Source: Candidatus Pelagibacter communis
GTDB taxonomy: Bacteria > Pseudomonadota > Alphaproteobacteria > Pelagibacterales > Pelagibacteraceae
Direction of reading: 5' to 3'
NCBI RefSeq assembly: GCF_001180105.1
Contig: NZ_CVSO01000040.1
Span: forward strand, 1 to 64,000
Length of the DNA stretch: 64,000 nucleotides
A program made the position numbers and the translations under genes. Shown here one piece after another: positions 36,143-44,477 of the stretch. Every line of letters starts with the position of its first letter. Position 1 is the stretch's first letter. The notes beneath the pieces were generated by a model. It did not search any database. It saw only the letters and a program-made list of their open reading frames with translations, and was not told where the DNA came from.

Positions 36143-36826
36143 ATGGAATGGAATAAAAAATTTAATTATCCAAGTTCTACTCGAGCATTAATTCAAGGAA
36201 AAAGGCATTACGCTTTAGATGGATCTAACTTACCTTCTGTTACCACCATACTTTCAGCAACAAAAAGTGAAGAGGACAAAGCTGCATTAGCTGCATGGAA
36301 GGAAAGAGTCGGAAAGCTTGAGGCAGATAGAATCAAAAAAGAAGCATCAAGTAGAGGTAGTTCAATTCACAAGTTTATTGAAGAGTTTCTACATGGAAAG
36401 CTCAATCAAGATTTAATTGATGATAACAATCACTCAAAAAAAATGGCAGAAGAAATTATAGATAATGGTCTAAAAAATAAACTAACAGAAGTTTGGGGCG
36501 CTGAAGCAACACTATATTATCCTAACAAATATGCTGGCACAGCTGACTGTATAGGTGTTTATGAAGGTAGAGAGACAATTTTAGATTTTAAACAAAGTAA
36601 TAAACCAAAAAAGAAAGAGTATATTGAAGACTATTTTTTACAAATAGGGGCATATTCATTAGCGCATAACACAGTTTATAACTCCAACATCACTCAGGGA
36701 GTTGTTTTGATGTGTACGGTAGATAGACTATTTCAAGATTTTAAAATTGAAGGCAATGAACTTTTAGATTATCAAAATAAATTTCTTGAGAGAGTTGAAA
36801 AATTTTACAACCTTTTTGTCAAATGA
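36143..36826 (+). CDS. PD-(D/E)XK nuclease family protein (phage-exonuclease/MGME1-like)
   Basis: The 227-residue protein has the layout of short single-strand exonucleases of the PD-(D/E)XK superfamily: LPSVTTILSATKSEEDKAAL and WKERVGKLEADRIKKEASSRG, SSIHKFIEEFL (His, Glu), YAGTADCIGVYEG (catalytic Asp), ETILDFKQSN (the D-x-K motif) and LQIGAYSLAHN (Gln-x-x-x-Tyr motif IV). Similar proteins are common in T4-like and pelagic phages and in mitochondrial MGME1. It sits between rmuC and an exonuclease I gene. A role in DNA-end processing is likely; phage ancestry is inferred from resemblance. Confidence 0.75.
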   Translation: MEWNKKFNYPSSTRALIQGKRHYALDGSNLPSVTTILSATKSEEDKAALAAWKERVGKLEADRIKKEASSRGSSIHKFIEEFLHGKLNQDLIDDNNHSKKMAEEIIDNGLKNKLTEVWGAEATLYYPNKYAGTADCIGVYEGRETILDFKQSNKPKKKEYIEDYFLQIGAYSLAHNTVYNSNITQGVVLMCTVDRLFQDFKIEGNELLDYQNKFLERVEKFYNLFVK

Positions 36827-36828
36827 AA

Positions 36829-36856
36829 TTGACAAATTATTAAATTAATATAATAA
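36829..36856 (+). promoter_or_regulatory. Candidate promoter of the exonuclease I gene
   Basis: A consensus TTGACA lies at 36829-36834, just after the preceding stop codon. TAATAA at 36851-36856 is 16 bp downstream (an overlapping TATAAT at 36849-36854 is 14 bp away). Transcription from here would give a leader of about 65 bases before the TTG start at 36931. Only sequence supports this. Confidence 0.5.
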
Positions 36857-36930
36857 CAAATTTACTTGCTACTTGTTTAGATGCGAGATCACATCCTCTT
36901 CACAAAAAGCATTAAATAAAAGGAAAAAAA

Positions 36931-38361
36931 TTGAATATTGTTATTTGGGATATTGAATCATCAAGTTCTTCTACTGATTTTGGCAGCATAATTGAAATTG
37001 GAGGAATATTGGTTGATGAAAACTTTAAAGAAAAAGACAGATTCAATTTAAGATGTAGACTACCCGAAGGTGAAATACCTCAGTGTATGGCGCTGCTCGT
37101 TAATAAAACAAATGTAGATTTGCTTACAAAAACGAACCTAAGTCATTATCAGATGTTAAATCAAGTTGAAGCAATTTTTAAAAAGTGGAGTCCCGCAATC
37201 TTTATGGGATGGTCAAATATAGGTTTTGATGATGAAATGATTAGAAAAGAGTTTTTTAAGGGAATTAGATACCCCTACATTACCAACGCATCACCTAACA
37301 AAAGACACGATGGACTAAATATAGCAAGAGGTGCTTTTGCTATTGATAATAAAATATTAAATACTGAGATTAACGAGAGGGGTAATGCAATAATGAAATT
37401 AGAGTCTTTAGCAAGGATGAATGGTTTTGAATCTGGCGGTGCTCATAGTGCAATTTTTGATGCTGAGCTCACACTTAAAGTACTAGGCTTAATTAAGAAA
37501 AAACAGCCAGAAACTTGGAACGATTTTTTAAAAACTGCAAATAAGCTTGACACAGAAACAATTATTAAAAAAGAAAAGATTATTACCTTAAATGAGTATT
37601 TTTATGGAAAATCAAGGCTTTATCTCTGTGCTCCTCTTCATCCTAAATTTTGCACCCATCCGATATATCAGTGGGGTCAAGCGGTCGACTTAAGGGTTGA
37701 TGTAGAGCCCCTTCTTAAAATGTCGATCAATGATTTAAAAGCTGAGATGAAAAAATCACCCAAATTTTTAAGAACTATCCGATCAAATAAAGCACCTATA
37801 ATTTTGGATAAAAAATTTGGTATGGATGTTGAGCCGTATAACGCAATAGATAAAAATATACTAATAAAAAGAGCTGAATTTATAAATAGTAACGAAAAAT
37901 TTTCAGAAAATATATTAACCGCTTTAAGAGAAATTGCTGAAGAAAAAGAACAATCAAAATCTCAAGAGGATATACTTCCAGAAGAGAGTATATATAAAAA
38001 GTTCACTCCAAATAAAGATACAAATTTATTTTCAAAATGGCATGAGGCATCTTGGTCAGATAAACTAAGATTGCTTGATAAGTTTGAGGATGAAAGACTT
38101 GTTGGATTTGGCAAAAAGATAATATTTCAAGAAGCTCCACATGTTCTGCCCGAATCTATTTTAAAAAAGGTGAAGCAAGATATAGCTAAGAGAATTCTTA
38201 GTGATAAAAAAGAGAAGTGGTGGACTTGCAAAGAATTTTATTTTGAGTGCGACAATTTAAGAGATAAGTTTACTAATGAAAATGATGAGAAAAATCTCAA
38301 ATTTTTAGACCAATTAAATAATTTTGTAATGTCTATTGAGAAGAAATATCAAAATGTTTAA
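36931..38361 (+). CDS. sbcB: Exonuclease I family (SbcB-like) DEDDh 3'-5' exonuclease
   Basis: ExoI degrades single-stranded DNA 3' to 5' in recombination and mismatch repair. The 476-residue protein starts with TTG at 36931 (MNIVIWDIESSSS). The DEDDh site is visible: Asp and Glu in VIWDIESSS, Asp in GWSNIGFDDEMI, and His/Asp in GGAHSAIFDAELTL. The remaining SH3-like and helical parts match ExoI in length. It has its own promoter and a long leader, unlike most genes here. A 12-bp perfect inverted repeat begins at its last codons. Confidence 0.87.
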   Translation: MNIVIWDIESSSSSTDFGSIIEIGGILVDENFKEKDRFNLRCRLPEGEIPQCMALLVNKTNVDLLTKTNLSHYQMLNQVEAIFKKWSPAIFMGWSNIGFDDEMIRKEFFKGIRYPYITNASPNKRHDGLNIARGAFAIDNKILNTEINERGNAIMKLESLARMNGFESGGAHSAIFDAELTLKVLGLIKKKQPETWNDFLKTANKLDTETIIKKEKIITLNEYFYGKSRLYLCAPLHPKFCTHPIYQWGQAVDLRVDVEPLLKMSINDLKAEMKKSPKFLRTIRSNKAPIILDKKFGMDVEPYNAIDKNILIKRAEFINSNEKFSENILTALREIAEEKEQSKSQEDILPEESIYKKFTPNKDTNLFSKWHEASWSDKLRLLDKFEDERLVGFGKKIIFQEAPHVLPESILKKVKQDIAKRILSDKKEKWWTCKEFYFECDNLRDKFTNENDEKNLKFLDQLNNFVMSIEKKYQNV

Positions 38362-38391
38362 TGTGGATAAAATAAATTTTAAACATTTTGG
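38351..38391 (+). repeat. Perfect 12-bp inverted repeat with a DnaA box in the loop
   Basis: CAAAATGTTTAA (38351-38362) and TTAAACATTTTG (38380-38391) are perfectly complementary and flank a 17-base loop. The left arm contains the sbcB stop codon. The loop begins with TGTGGATAA (38363-38371), the exact complement of the DnaA-box consensus TTATCCACA. There is no T run after the right arm, so it is not a standard terminator, although it may stabilise the sbcB message end. Confidence 0.6.
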
Positions 38392-38427
38392 GCTTGAATA
38401 TAAATCTAATCTTTATATATAAATACT

Positions 38428-38745
38428 ATGGCTACTGTAAACGTAACAGATGAAAACTTTGAAGCTGAAGTTATTAAGGCTGGCAAACCAGTTATAGTTG
38501 ACTTCTGGGCAGAGTGGTGTGGACCTTGCAAACAAATCGGACCAATCTTAGAAGAAATTTCTAATGAGATGTCTGATATTGTAATTGCAAAACATAATAT
38601 CGATAACGAACCTAACACTCCAACAAAATACGGAATCAGAGGTATACCAACTATGCTCTTATTTTCTGGAGGAGAATTAAAGGCAACAAAAGTTGGAGCG
38701 ACCACTAAATCTAATATTGTTTCTTGGATTAAAGAAAATACTTAA
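38428..38745 (+). CDS. trxA: Thioredoxin
   Basis: TrxA reduces protein disulfides using thioredoxin reductase. The 105-residue protein has VIVDFWAEWCGPCKQIGP with the redox CGPC, the buried Asp of VDFWAEW and the cis-proline segment IRGIPTMLLFSGGE. It is the usual cytosolic form. Its 3' end overlaps the convergent folC by 4 bp. In many alphaproteobacteria trxA sits between addAB and folC; here exonuclease I takes the addAB place. Confidence 0.95.
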   Translation: MATVNVTDENFEAEVIKAGKPVIVDFWAEWCGPCKQIGPILEEISNEMSDIVIAKHNIDNEPNTPTKYGIRGIPTMLLFSGGELKATKVGATTKSNIVSWIKENT

Positions 38746-40010
38746 TTTAAATTTAAGACTTCCCCAATTAAATAAAGCGATCCATACACTAAGGTGATAG
38801 TATTCATGTCTTTTGAGTTTGAGCGAATTGCACTATCGATACTATCAGATATTTTTAATGTAAAATTGAAATTGCTTATTTTTTCTTTTAATTCTTTTTT
38901 GGAAATTCCTCCAACCTGATTAGGAATATCAATTAAAGTAACTGAATTAACTAGACCCTCAAAAGATTTCATAAATTCTTGATGCTCCTTATCTTTCATC
39001 ATAGCTACGACGAGATTAACTTTTTGATTTTGGTTTTTAATCCAGTTTGCAATAACATAACTACTTGAAATATTATGACCTCCATCAACTACTAATCTAT
39101 TATTACCCATAATCTTTTTGAGTTTTCCCGACTTTATTTCCTGCAATCTTCCTCTTAGAGAGATGTTTTGAATACCTGATTTGATATCTTGATCTTTAAC
39201 GTTAAATATTTTTCTAGACGCTGCAATTGAAGTACTAATATTATAAAGTTGATGATCTCCTAAAATATTCGGTTCTGGCAGTATCAATTCACCAATATCA
39301 TCTTGGTATTGAATGAAGCTATTATCTGATCTCGAGATATTGAAGTTTTTTCCAAAAAAATATTTATTTGATGTATTTTCATTTAAAGATTCTTCCACTT
39401 TTTTACCTATCTCATCATTCACCTGTTTGTTTACAAAAATATTAGAGTTTAAAAGCTTAGAAGTTTTTTCATGTATAACTCCATCAATACTCTTATTTTC
39501 TAACCATTGAAAATGATCGTTATGTATTACACCAATTAATGTCATTAAATTTTTTTTAAAAACATTGGTACTATCGAATTGGTGAAATAATCCAGCTTCA
39601 ATTATATTGACATTGTTTTTGAAGCTTTCTGCATATTTTAAAAAAGCACATGTAAGTATTTCAAAAACAGTTGCATTATCATCTCCTAAGACTTTTTCTG
39701 TATCCTCTAACAACTTAAAAAGATTTTCTTCATCAATTTCAGTATCATTAAATACAAAACGTTCAGTATAGGATTGAAGATGTGGAGAGGTGTACATATT
39801 ACACTTTAATCCCGCTTGATTAAGGATTGCCTTAAGACTATATGACATACTTGCCTTAGCATTCGTTCCTACTACTGTGACTATATTTTTAAGTTTGTCT
39901 TGAGGGTTTCCAAGTTTTTCTAAAAGATTAAAAGTTCGACCTAAAGAAAGATCTAATTTCTTTTTATGATGCTTCTCTAGTTCCGATATTAAATTCTGGA
40001 GTTTGTTCAT
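38742..40010 (-). CDS. folC: Dihydrofolate synthase / folylpolyglutamate synthase
   Basis: FolC adds glutamate to dihydropteroate and to folates. The 422-residue Mur-ligase-like protein has NLLEKLGNPQDKLKNIVTVV, YTSPHLQSYTERF (the conserved S-P-H-L), IEAGLFHQFDSTN and a C-terminal VVDGGHNISS. The P-loop reads VGTNAKAS instead of the usual GTNGKGS, with alanine at both glycine positions. The start lies 47 bp inside accD, the longest same-strand overlap in the window. Confidence 0.9.
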   Translation of the reverse strand: MNKLQNLISELEKHHKKKLDLSLGRTFNLLEKLGNPQDKLKNIVTVVGTNAKASMSYSLKAILNQAGLKCNMYTSPHLQSYTERFVFNDTEIDEENLFKLLEDTEKVLGDDNATVFEILTCAFLKYAESFKNNVNIIEAGLFHQFDSTNVFKKNLMTLIGVIHNDHFQWLENKSIDGVIHEKTSKLLNSNIFVNKQVNDEIGKKVEESLNENTSNKYFFGKNFNISRSDNSFIQYQDDIGELILPEPNILGDHQLYNISTSIAASRKIFNVKDQDIKSGIQNISLRGRLQEIKSGKLKKIMGNNRLVVDGGHNISSSYVIANWIKNQNQKVNLVVAMMKDKEHQEFMKSFEGLVNSVTLIDIPNQVGGISKKELKEKISNFNFTLKISDSIDSAIRSNSKDMNTITLVYGSLYLIGEVLNLN

Positions 40011-40893
40011 TATTCTCTGAATTTACTTCAGAATTTTTCTTTAGCAATATAGATAATACCTGGCTAATTTTTTTTGATAAATCTTTACGCGGAATTATGT
40101 TATCTACAAATCCACAATCAAGAACATGCTCAGCTTTTTGAAAATTTTCAGGCAATTCTTCTTTTACTGTTCCTTCTATAACTCTTCTTCCTGCAAATGC
40201 AATTAGGGCTCCAGGCTCAGATATTTGAATGTCTCCAAGCATCGCAAAAGAAGCAGTGATCCCTCCAGCAGTTGGATCTGTGAGACACACTATGTAAGGT
40301 AATTTATTTTCTTTTAAATCATTAATAGCCATAGTTGTTCTCGTCATTTGTGCAAGGGCTAGGGGACTTTCATGCATTCTTTGACCACCACCACAAGTGA
40401 AAATCACAAAAGGTTTTTTTTCCTCAACAGCTTTTTGAATACCAAAAATAATTGCTTCACCTTCACTTGTTGCAATTGAACCACCCATGAAAGCAAAGTT
40501 AATTGCACCAACTACAGCATCTATGTTTCCAATTTTACCTTTAGCAATCATGACTGCACAATCTTGATTTGTTTTTTTTCTCGCAGAATTTAATTTCTTA
40601 ATATATGGAGAAGAATCTTCAAATTCCAAAGGATCGTCGGCAGGTATCGGAGTTTTTAATACTTCATAATTATTTTTACCAAAAATTATATCAAATCTTT
40701 GAATACAATTTATACGATGATGTTTTCCACATGCATTACAGACCCATAAATTTTCCTCTAAATCTTTTTTCAGAACTGGTCCTTTACAGCAAGAAGTCCA
40801 ATCACTATTTTCTATATCACTCTTTGATGGTCTTTTTTTTAATAACTGCTTTATCTTTTCACCGAATCTAAGAGTTTTTTTTAACCAATTCAT
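39964..40893 (-). CDS. accD: Acetyl-CoA carboxylase carboxyltransferase subunit beta
   Basis: AccD and AccA transfer the carboxyl group from biotin to acetyl-CoA to make malonyl-CoA. The 309-residue protein shows the crotonase-like core CAVMIAKGKIGNIDAVVGAI, FTCGGGQRMHESPLALAQM and DPTAGGITASFAMLGD. The N-terminal zinc ribbon is unusual: WTSCCKGPV then LWVCNACG, so the first cysteine pair is adjacent rather than the usual C-x-x-C. It lies in the trpF-trpB-trpA-accD-folC order typical for the class. The accA partner is at 62545. Confidence 0.93.
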   Translation of the reverse strand: MNWLKKTLRFGEKIKQLLKKRPSKSDIENSDWTSCCKGPVLKKDLEENLWVCNACGKHHRINCIQRFDIIFGKNNYEVLKTPIPADDPLEFEDSSPYIKKLNSARKKTNQDCAVMIAKGKIGNIDAVVGAINFAFMGGSIATSEGEAIIFGIQKAVEEKKPFVIFTCGGGQRMHESPLALAQMTRTTMAINDLKENKLPYIVCLTDPTAGGITASFAMLGDIQISEPGALIAFAGRRVIEGTVKEELPENFQKAEHVLDCGFVDNIIPRKDLSKKISQVLSILLKKNSEVNSENNEQTPEFNIGTREAS

Positions 40894-41690
40894 ATAATTT
40901 TATTTTTTAATTTCCTTACTAATTTACTTACATTTGTGACGGGATTTTGTCTATCTTTTAAACTTCTTGTTATTTCTCGACAAATTGCACTACCAACAAC
41001 TAGACCATCAGCAGATCTTAGATTTGAAATAGTTTTTTCGGTTATACCAAAACCTATTACAACATTTTTTGATGGTTTGATTCTTTTTATAACATTATAA
41101 TTTTTAATAATTCTTTTTATACTATATTTTAATGCAGATCCTGTAGTTGATATAGTTGAAATCATATAAATCATTTCATGTGAACTCTTGATTATCTCTT
41201 TCATTCTTTTCACAGTTGTAGTTGGTGCTATTAATTGAACGAAACAAATAGAATTTTTTTTACACAATTTGGCAAAATTTTTATTATCTGGAAATGAGAG
41301 ATCAACAACAATTAGTCCATCAACACCAGATGCTTTGCATTTTTGGATAAATTTTTTTTCTCCAAAATTAAATATCATTTGGTAGTAACCCATCAATATT
41401 ATTGGTTTAGAAGGTTTTGTTTTCTTAAATTTTTTAACAAGACTAAAAATATCACTTAATCTAATACCATTTTGTAAAGCTCTGTAAGAACTATTTTGGA
41501 TATCTTTACCATCGGCAGTTGGGCAATTGTGAGGTATTCCCCATTCTGCAATATCCAAATCCTCTGACATTGAATTTAGTATTTGTAGTGATTTGTCCTT
41601 AGTATTATCACCACAAACTGTATAGGATATCAGCGCAGGTCTGTTTTCACTTTTCGCAATTTTAAAGGCATTGTTAATAGAGTTTTTCAT
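40890..41690 (-). CDS. trpA: Tryptophan synthase alpha chain, divergent
   Basis: TrpA cleaves indole-3-glycerol phosphate to indole. The 266-residue TIM barrel keeps the catalytic Glu (DIAEWGIP) and Asp (TADGKDIQ), GVDGLIVVDLSFPD and IGFGITEKTISNLRSADGLVVGSAI. Between the catalytic residues the near-invariant PFSDP stretch is PHNCP, and other active-site loops diverge. It overlaps trpB by 4 bp and accD by 4 bp. Synteny supports TrpA, but sequence divergence is high and matched by TrpB. Confidence 0.87.
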   Translation of the reverse strand: MKNSINNAFKIAKSENRPALISYTVCGDNTKDKSLQILNSMSEDLDIAEWGIPHNCPTADGKDIQNSSYRALQNGIRLSDIFSLVKKFKKTKPSKPIILMGYYQMIFNFGEKKFIQKCKASGVDGLIVVDLSFPDNKNFAKLCKKNSICFVQLIAPTTTVKRMKEIIKSSHEMIYMISTISTTGSALKYSIKRIIKNYNVIKRIKPSKNVVIGFGITEKTISNLRSADGLVVGSAICREITRSLKDRQNPVTNVSKLVRKLKNKII

Positions 41691-42901
41691 TTTGGGTAGT
41701 ATCCTAATTGTTCAATATAAATCTTTTTATCTTTGTAACCTTTTCCACAATTGTTGACTACAAGCACATCACTTTTTTTCAATTTTGGAGCTAAACGAAT
41801 GCATTCACTCCATGCATGCGCTGGTTCCAAACTTGGCCGGATATCTTCTAACTTAGTAATTAATTTGAAAGCAGCTAATGCTTCTTTATCTGAAGCATTC
41901 GTATATCGTGCTCTTCCAGAGTCTTTTAATAATCCGTGTAATGGACTCGAACCTGGATAATCTAAACCTGCACTCAATGAATGGGTCTCTGCTATTTGAC
42001 CTTCTTTATCAGTCAAACAATATTGTGCAGCTCCATGTAAAATAGCAACTTTTGCGTTTGTAGATAAAGGGGCAGCATACTTTGCCTCAACACCAATTAG
42101 TTCAACATGTTTTTTATCGTAGTCAATGAACTCATTCCAAAATCCTAGCGCGCTACTTCCCCCACCTATGACATTGATTAATTTAAGTTTCGGTATTTCA
42201 CCAAACTCTTTAATTAATTGTTTTTTTAATTCTCTAGAAATTTGAGAAGTTGACCATGCACAAATCTTTAAAAAAATATTGCAGCCAATTGCTGAGCCCA
42301 CCGCTAGATGTGTATTATCACAGTTTGAAACATAGTGGCGCATGCACTCAGAAACAGCATCGACTAAAGTTTTTGAGCCTGAGTTAACAGGCACAACCTC
42401 AGCTCCTGCATTACGCATAAATTTTACATTTGGCGCTTGTCTAGAAATGTCTTTTGTTCCCATAAAAATTTTGCATTTGAGGTTCATTTTTTTTGCTGCC
42501 ATTGCAAGATTTTTTCCAAACATTCCGGCACCTGTATCGCCTGCTATGTAGCGTTTACCACTCTCTTTACAAATTAATGCGTTTACAGTTGCGTGATACG
42601 CCTTATGCGCATCACCGTTTATAGCTGACACGTCTTTACACCAAATTTGAGCTCCACCTAAATGTTTGGTCAAATTTTCTAATTTAAAAAAGGGCGTTTC
42701 CCCTCCAAGATAATGTTTAAAATAATGATCTCTTTTTTTAAGAAATTTTCTATCTTTTCTTAATTTTTCAAAAAGCTTAGATAGATCCTCAATTGGTTTT
42801 CGCATTGTTTCTGCACAATAGTTTCCACCAAATTTATTTCCATAAAATCCAAACTTATTGTGTTGGTCAATAAGAGGAGTTTTTTTCTTCAATTTAATCA
42901 T
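41687..42901 (-). CDS. trpB: Tryptophan synthase beta chain, divergent
   Basis: TrpB condenses indole and serine with PLP. The 404-residue protein keeps the PLP lysine (NGDAHKAYHATVNAL, Lys100), the phosphate loop VIGGGSSALGF and the SAGLDYPGSSPLHG segment. Several catalytic positions differ from classical TrpB: AETGAGQHG is GDTGAGMFG, placing Asp122 where the catalytic glutamate sits, and the PLP-nitrogen serine segment NLSGRGDKD is NNCGKGYKDK (Cys385). The operon position between trpF and trpA argues that it is the native TrpB; altered activity cannot be excluded. Confidence 0.87.
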   Translation of the reverse strand: MIKLKKKTPLIDQHNKFGFYGNKFGGNYCAETMRKPIEDLSKLFEKLRKDRKFLKKRDHYFKHYLGGETPFFKLENLTKHLGGAQIWCKDVSAINGDAHKAYHATVNALICKESGKRYIAGDTGAGMFGKNLAMAAKKMNLKCKIFMGTKDISRQAPNVKFMRNAGAEVVPVNSGSKTLVDAVSECMRHYVSNCDNTHLAVGSAIGCNIFLKICAWSTSQISRELKKQLIKEFGEIPKLKLINVIGGGSSALGFWNEFIDYDKKHVELIGVEAKYAAPLSTNAKVAILHGAAQYCLTDKEGQIAETHSLSAGLDYPGSSPLHGLLKDSGRARYTNASDKEALAAFKLITKLEDIRPSLEPAHAWSECIRLAPKLKKSDVLVVNNCGKGYKDKKIYIEQLGYYPK

Positions 42902-43514
42902 TTAATTTTTTTACGTTGTCTAAGAAAATTTTTACTTTAGAAATATCTTTTAATCCAGATGTCTCTACACCCCCAGATATATCAATATAATTACAAATTT
43001 TCATAAACTTATCAAGATTATCGTTGTGTTTAATATTTCCAGCGATCATGCTATTTACACTTACTGGCACATTTTCCATCAACGTGTGGTCAAATTCTAA
43101 TGATTTTTCATATCCTTTACTGTCAAATAATATTATATCAGAACAATCTTCATATTTTTTATATTTGAGAATATCCTCTTTAGTCTCAACGGTAATTGCA
43201 GTAATAATCTTTTTATTATATTTTTTTTTTATTGATTTTATTTCATCAGGCGCACAATCATAAATTTGAAAATACTCAAAATTTAGTTTTTGCATTTCAT
43301 TCAATATAAATTCATCGGGTTTAACTAACACAGATACAAATTGAGATTTTTTATTGTCAACCTTTAGTAGCTTCTGAAGAGTATTTATAGTTACAAATCT
43401 TTTAGATTTTGGATAATTACATATAAAACCGATTAATTCAGGGGGATATCTATAATTTATTAAAAAGTTTAACGTATCACTATCCCTGACTCCACAAATC
43501 TTAGATTGCATCAA
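42894..43514 (-). CDS. trpF: Phosphoribosylanthranilate isomerase
   Basis: TrpF catalyses the Amadori rearrangement of phosphoribosylanthranilate. The 206-residue TIM-barrel protein starts MMQSKICGVRDSDTL with the catalytic cysteine, has IGFICNYPKSKRFV, the catalytic Asp in IILFDSKGYEKS, and the phosphate site NYIDISGGVETSGLKD. It overlaps trpB by 8 bp and pyrF by 4 bp. Divergence is moderate; the key residues remain. Confidence 0.9.
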   Translation of the reverse strand: MMQSKICGVRDSDTLNFLINYRYPPELIGFICNYPKSKRFVTINTLQKLLKVDNKKSQFVSVLVKPDEFILNEMQKLNFEYFQIYDCAPDEIKSIKKKYNKKIITAITVETKEDILKYKKYEDCSDIILFDSKGYEKSLEFDHTLMENVPVSVNSMIAGNIKHNDNLDKFMKICNYIDISGGVETSGLKDISKVKIFLDNVKKLND

Positions 43515-44188
43515 TCCTCTAAAATTTTCAATAAATTCTTAAAATTCTTTTTAATATCTCCGCTCGTAATTGATCTACCAATTACTAACCAATCGCTGCC
43601 AGCAACAAAAGCATCTTTAGGTTTCATAAATCTTTTTTGATCATTTTGAAAATTCTGTATTTTTATTCCGGGTGTAATTATTTCTTTTTTAAATACCTTC
43701 TTCACCGATCTTATTTCATGTCCACTACAGACTATTGCATCTAAATTCGCTCTTTCCGCAAGTTTTGCTTGATGTTTTACTAAATCATTTACCTTTTTAT
43801 TATATCCAATCTCTTTTAAATCTTTATTATTCAATGACGTTAAAGTTGTGACGCCAACAATTTTTGTATTTTTACTTTCTTTCTTCAAAATTTTCAAAGC
43901 ACTAAAACCTGAGCTTAGATGAACAGTCAAATAAGAGATTTTCAAATTTTTCAATGATTTTAAAGCTGACACAACTGTATTTGGAATATCATTAAGCTTT
44001 AAATCTAAAAAAATTGTTTGATTTTTTAAGCTCGAAAGAAATTTTCTACCATCTTTTGAATAAAAAAACTCAAGACCAAACTTGTAACCGACATCAATCT
44101 TATTTGTTTGTGTATCTCTTATTATTTTTTTTGCTCTGGAGATTTTACTTGTATCAATAGCAACAAAAATTCTTTTTTTATTTTTCAT
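43511..44188 (-). CDS. pyrF: Orotidine 5'-phosphate decarboxylase
   Basis: PyrF makes UMP from OMP. The 225-residue protein has the catalytic array in IFLDLKLNDIPNTV (Asp-x-Lys-x-x-Asp), AIDTSKISRAK near the N-terminus, ITPGIKIQ and the phosphate-binding SDWLVIGRSITSG. It overlaps ihfB by 11 bp and trpF by 4 bp. Length and residues are standard. Confidence 0.94.
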   Translation of the reverse strand: MKNKKRIFVAIDTSKISRAKKIIRDTQTNKIDVGYKFGLEFFYSKDGRKFLSSLKNQTIFLDLKLNDIPNTVVSALKSLKNLKISYLTVHLSSGFSALKILKKESKNTKIVGVTTLTSLNNKDLKEIGYNKKVNDLVKHQAKLAERANLDAIVCSGHEIRSVKKVFKKEIITPGIKIQNFQNDQKRFMKPKDAFVAGSDWLVIGRSITSGDIKKNFKNLLKILED

Positions 44189-44465
44189 TTAACTTATTAA
44201 AAAGTTCTTTTGACATTTTAAAGTGTATACTTTTTTTTTCCATAGTGATGATTTCTTCTCCTGTTCTTGGATTTCTTGACTTTCTGCTTTTTTGTTTTTT
44301 AGAAGAAAAAATACCCCAACCTCTTAATTCAACTCTTTCATCATTTTTTAATGCTGTCTTAATTTCATTTAAAAAAATATCTAGAAACTTCTCCAAATCT
44401 TTTTTATATATATTTGGATAGGATCTGGACAACGCTCTAATCAAATCTGACTTAGATTTTGGCAA
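44178..44465 (-). CDS. ihfB: Integration host factor subunit beta
   Basis: The 95-residue HU/IHF-fold protein starts MPKSKSDLIRALSRSYPNIYKKDLE, has VELRGWGIFSSKKQKSRKSRNPRTGE with the intercalating proline in RNPRTG, and a C-terminal FKMSKELFNKLN helix. The DLIRAL start and place after rpsA identify IHF beta rather than HU. IHF bends DNA at specific sites. The gene is 12 bp downstream of rpsA. Confidence 0.92.
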   Translation of the reverse strand: MPKSKSDLIRALSRSYPNIYKKDLEKFLDIFLNEIKTALKNDERVELRGWGIFSSKKQKSRKSRNPRTGEEIITMEKKSIHFKMSKELFNKLNEK

Positions 44466-44477
44466 AATTTCAATTAC

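Noticed and set aside
38362-38427. Replication origin between sbcB and trxA
   Set aside because: Only one DnaA box in 66 bp; an origin needs a cluster of boxes and more space.
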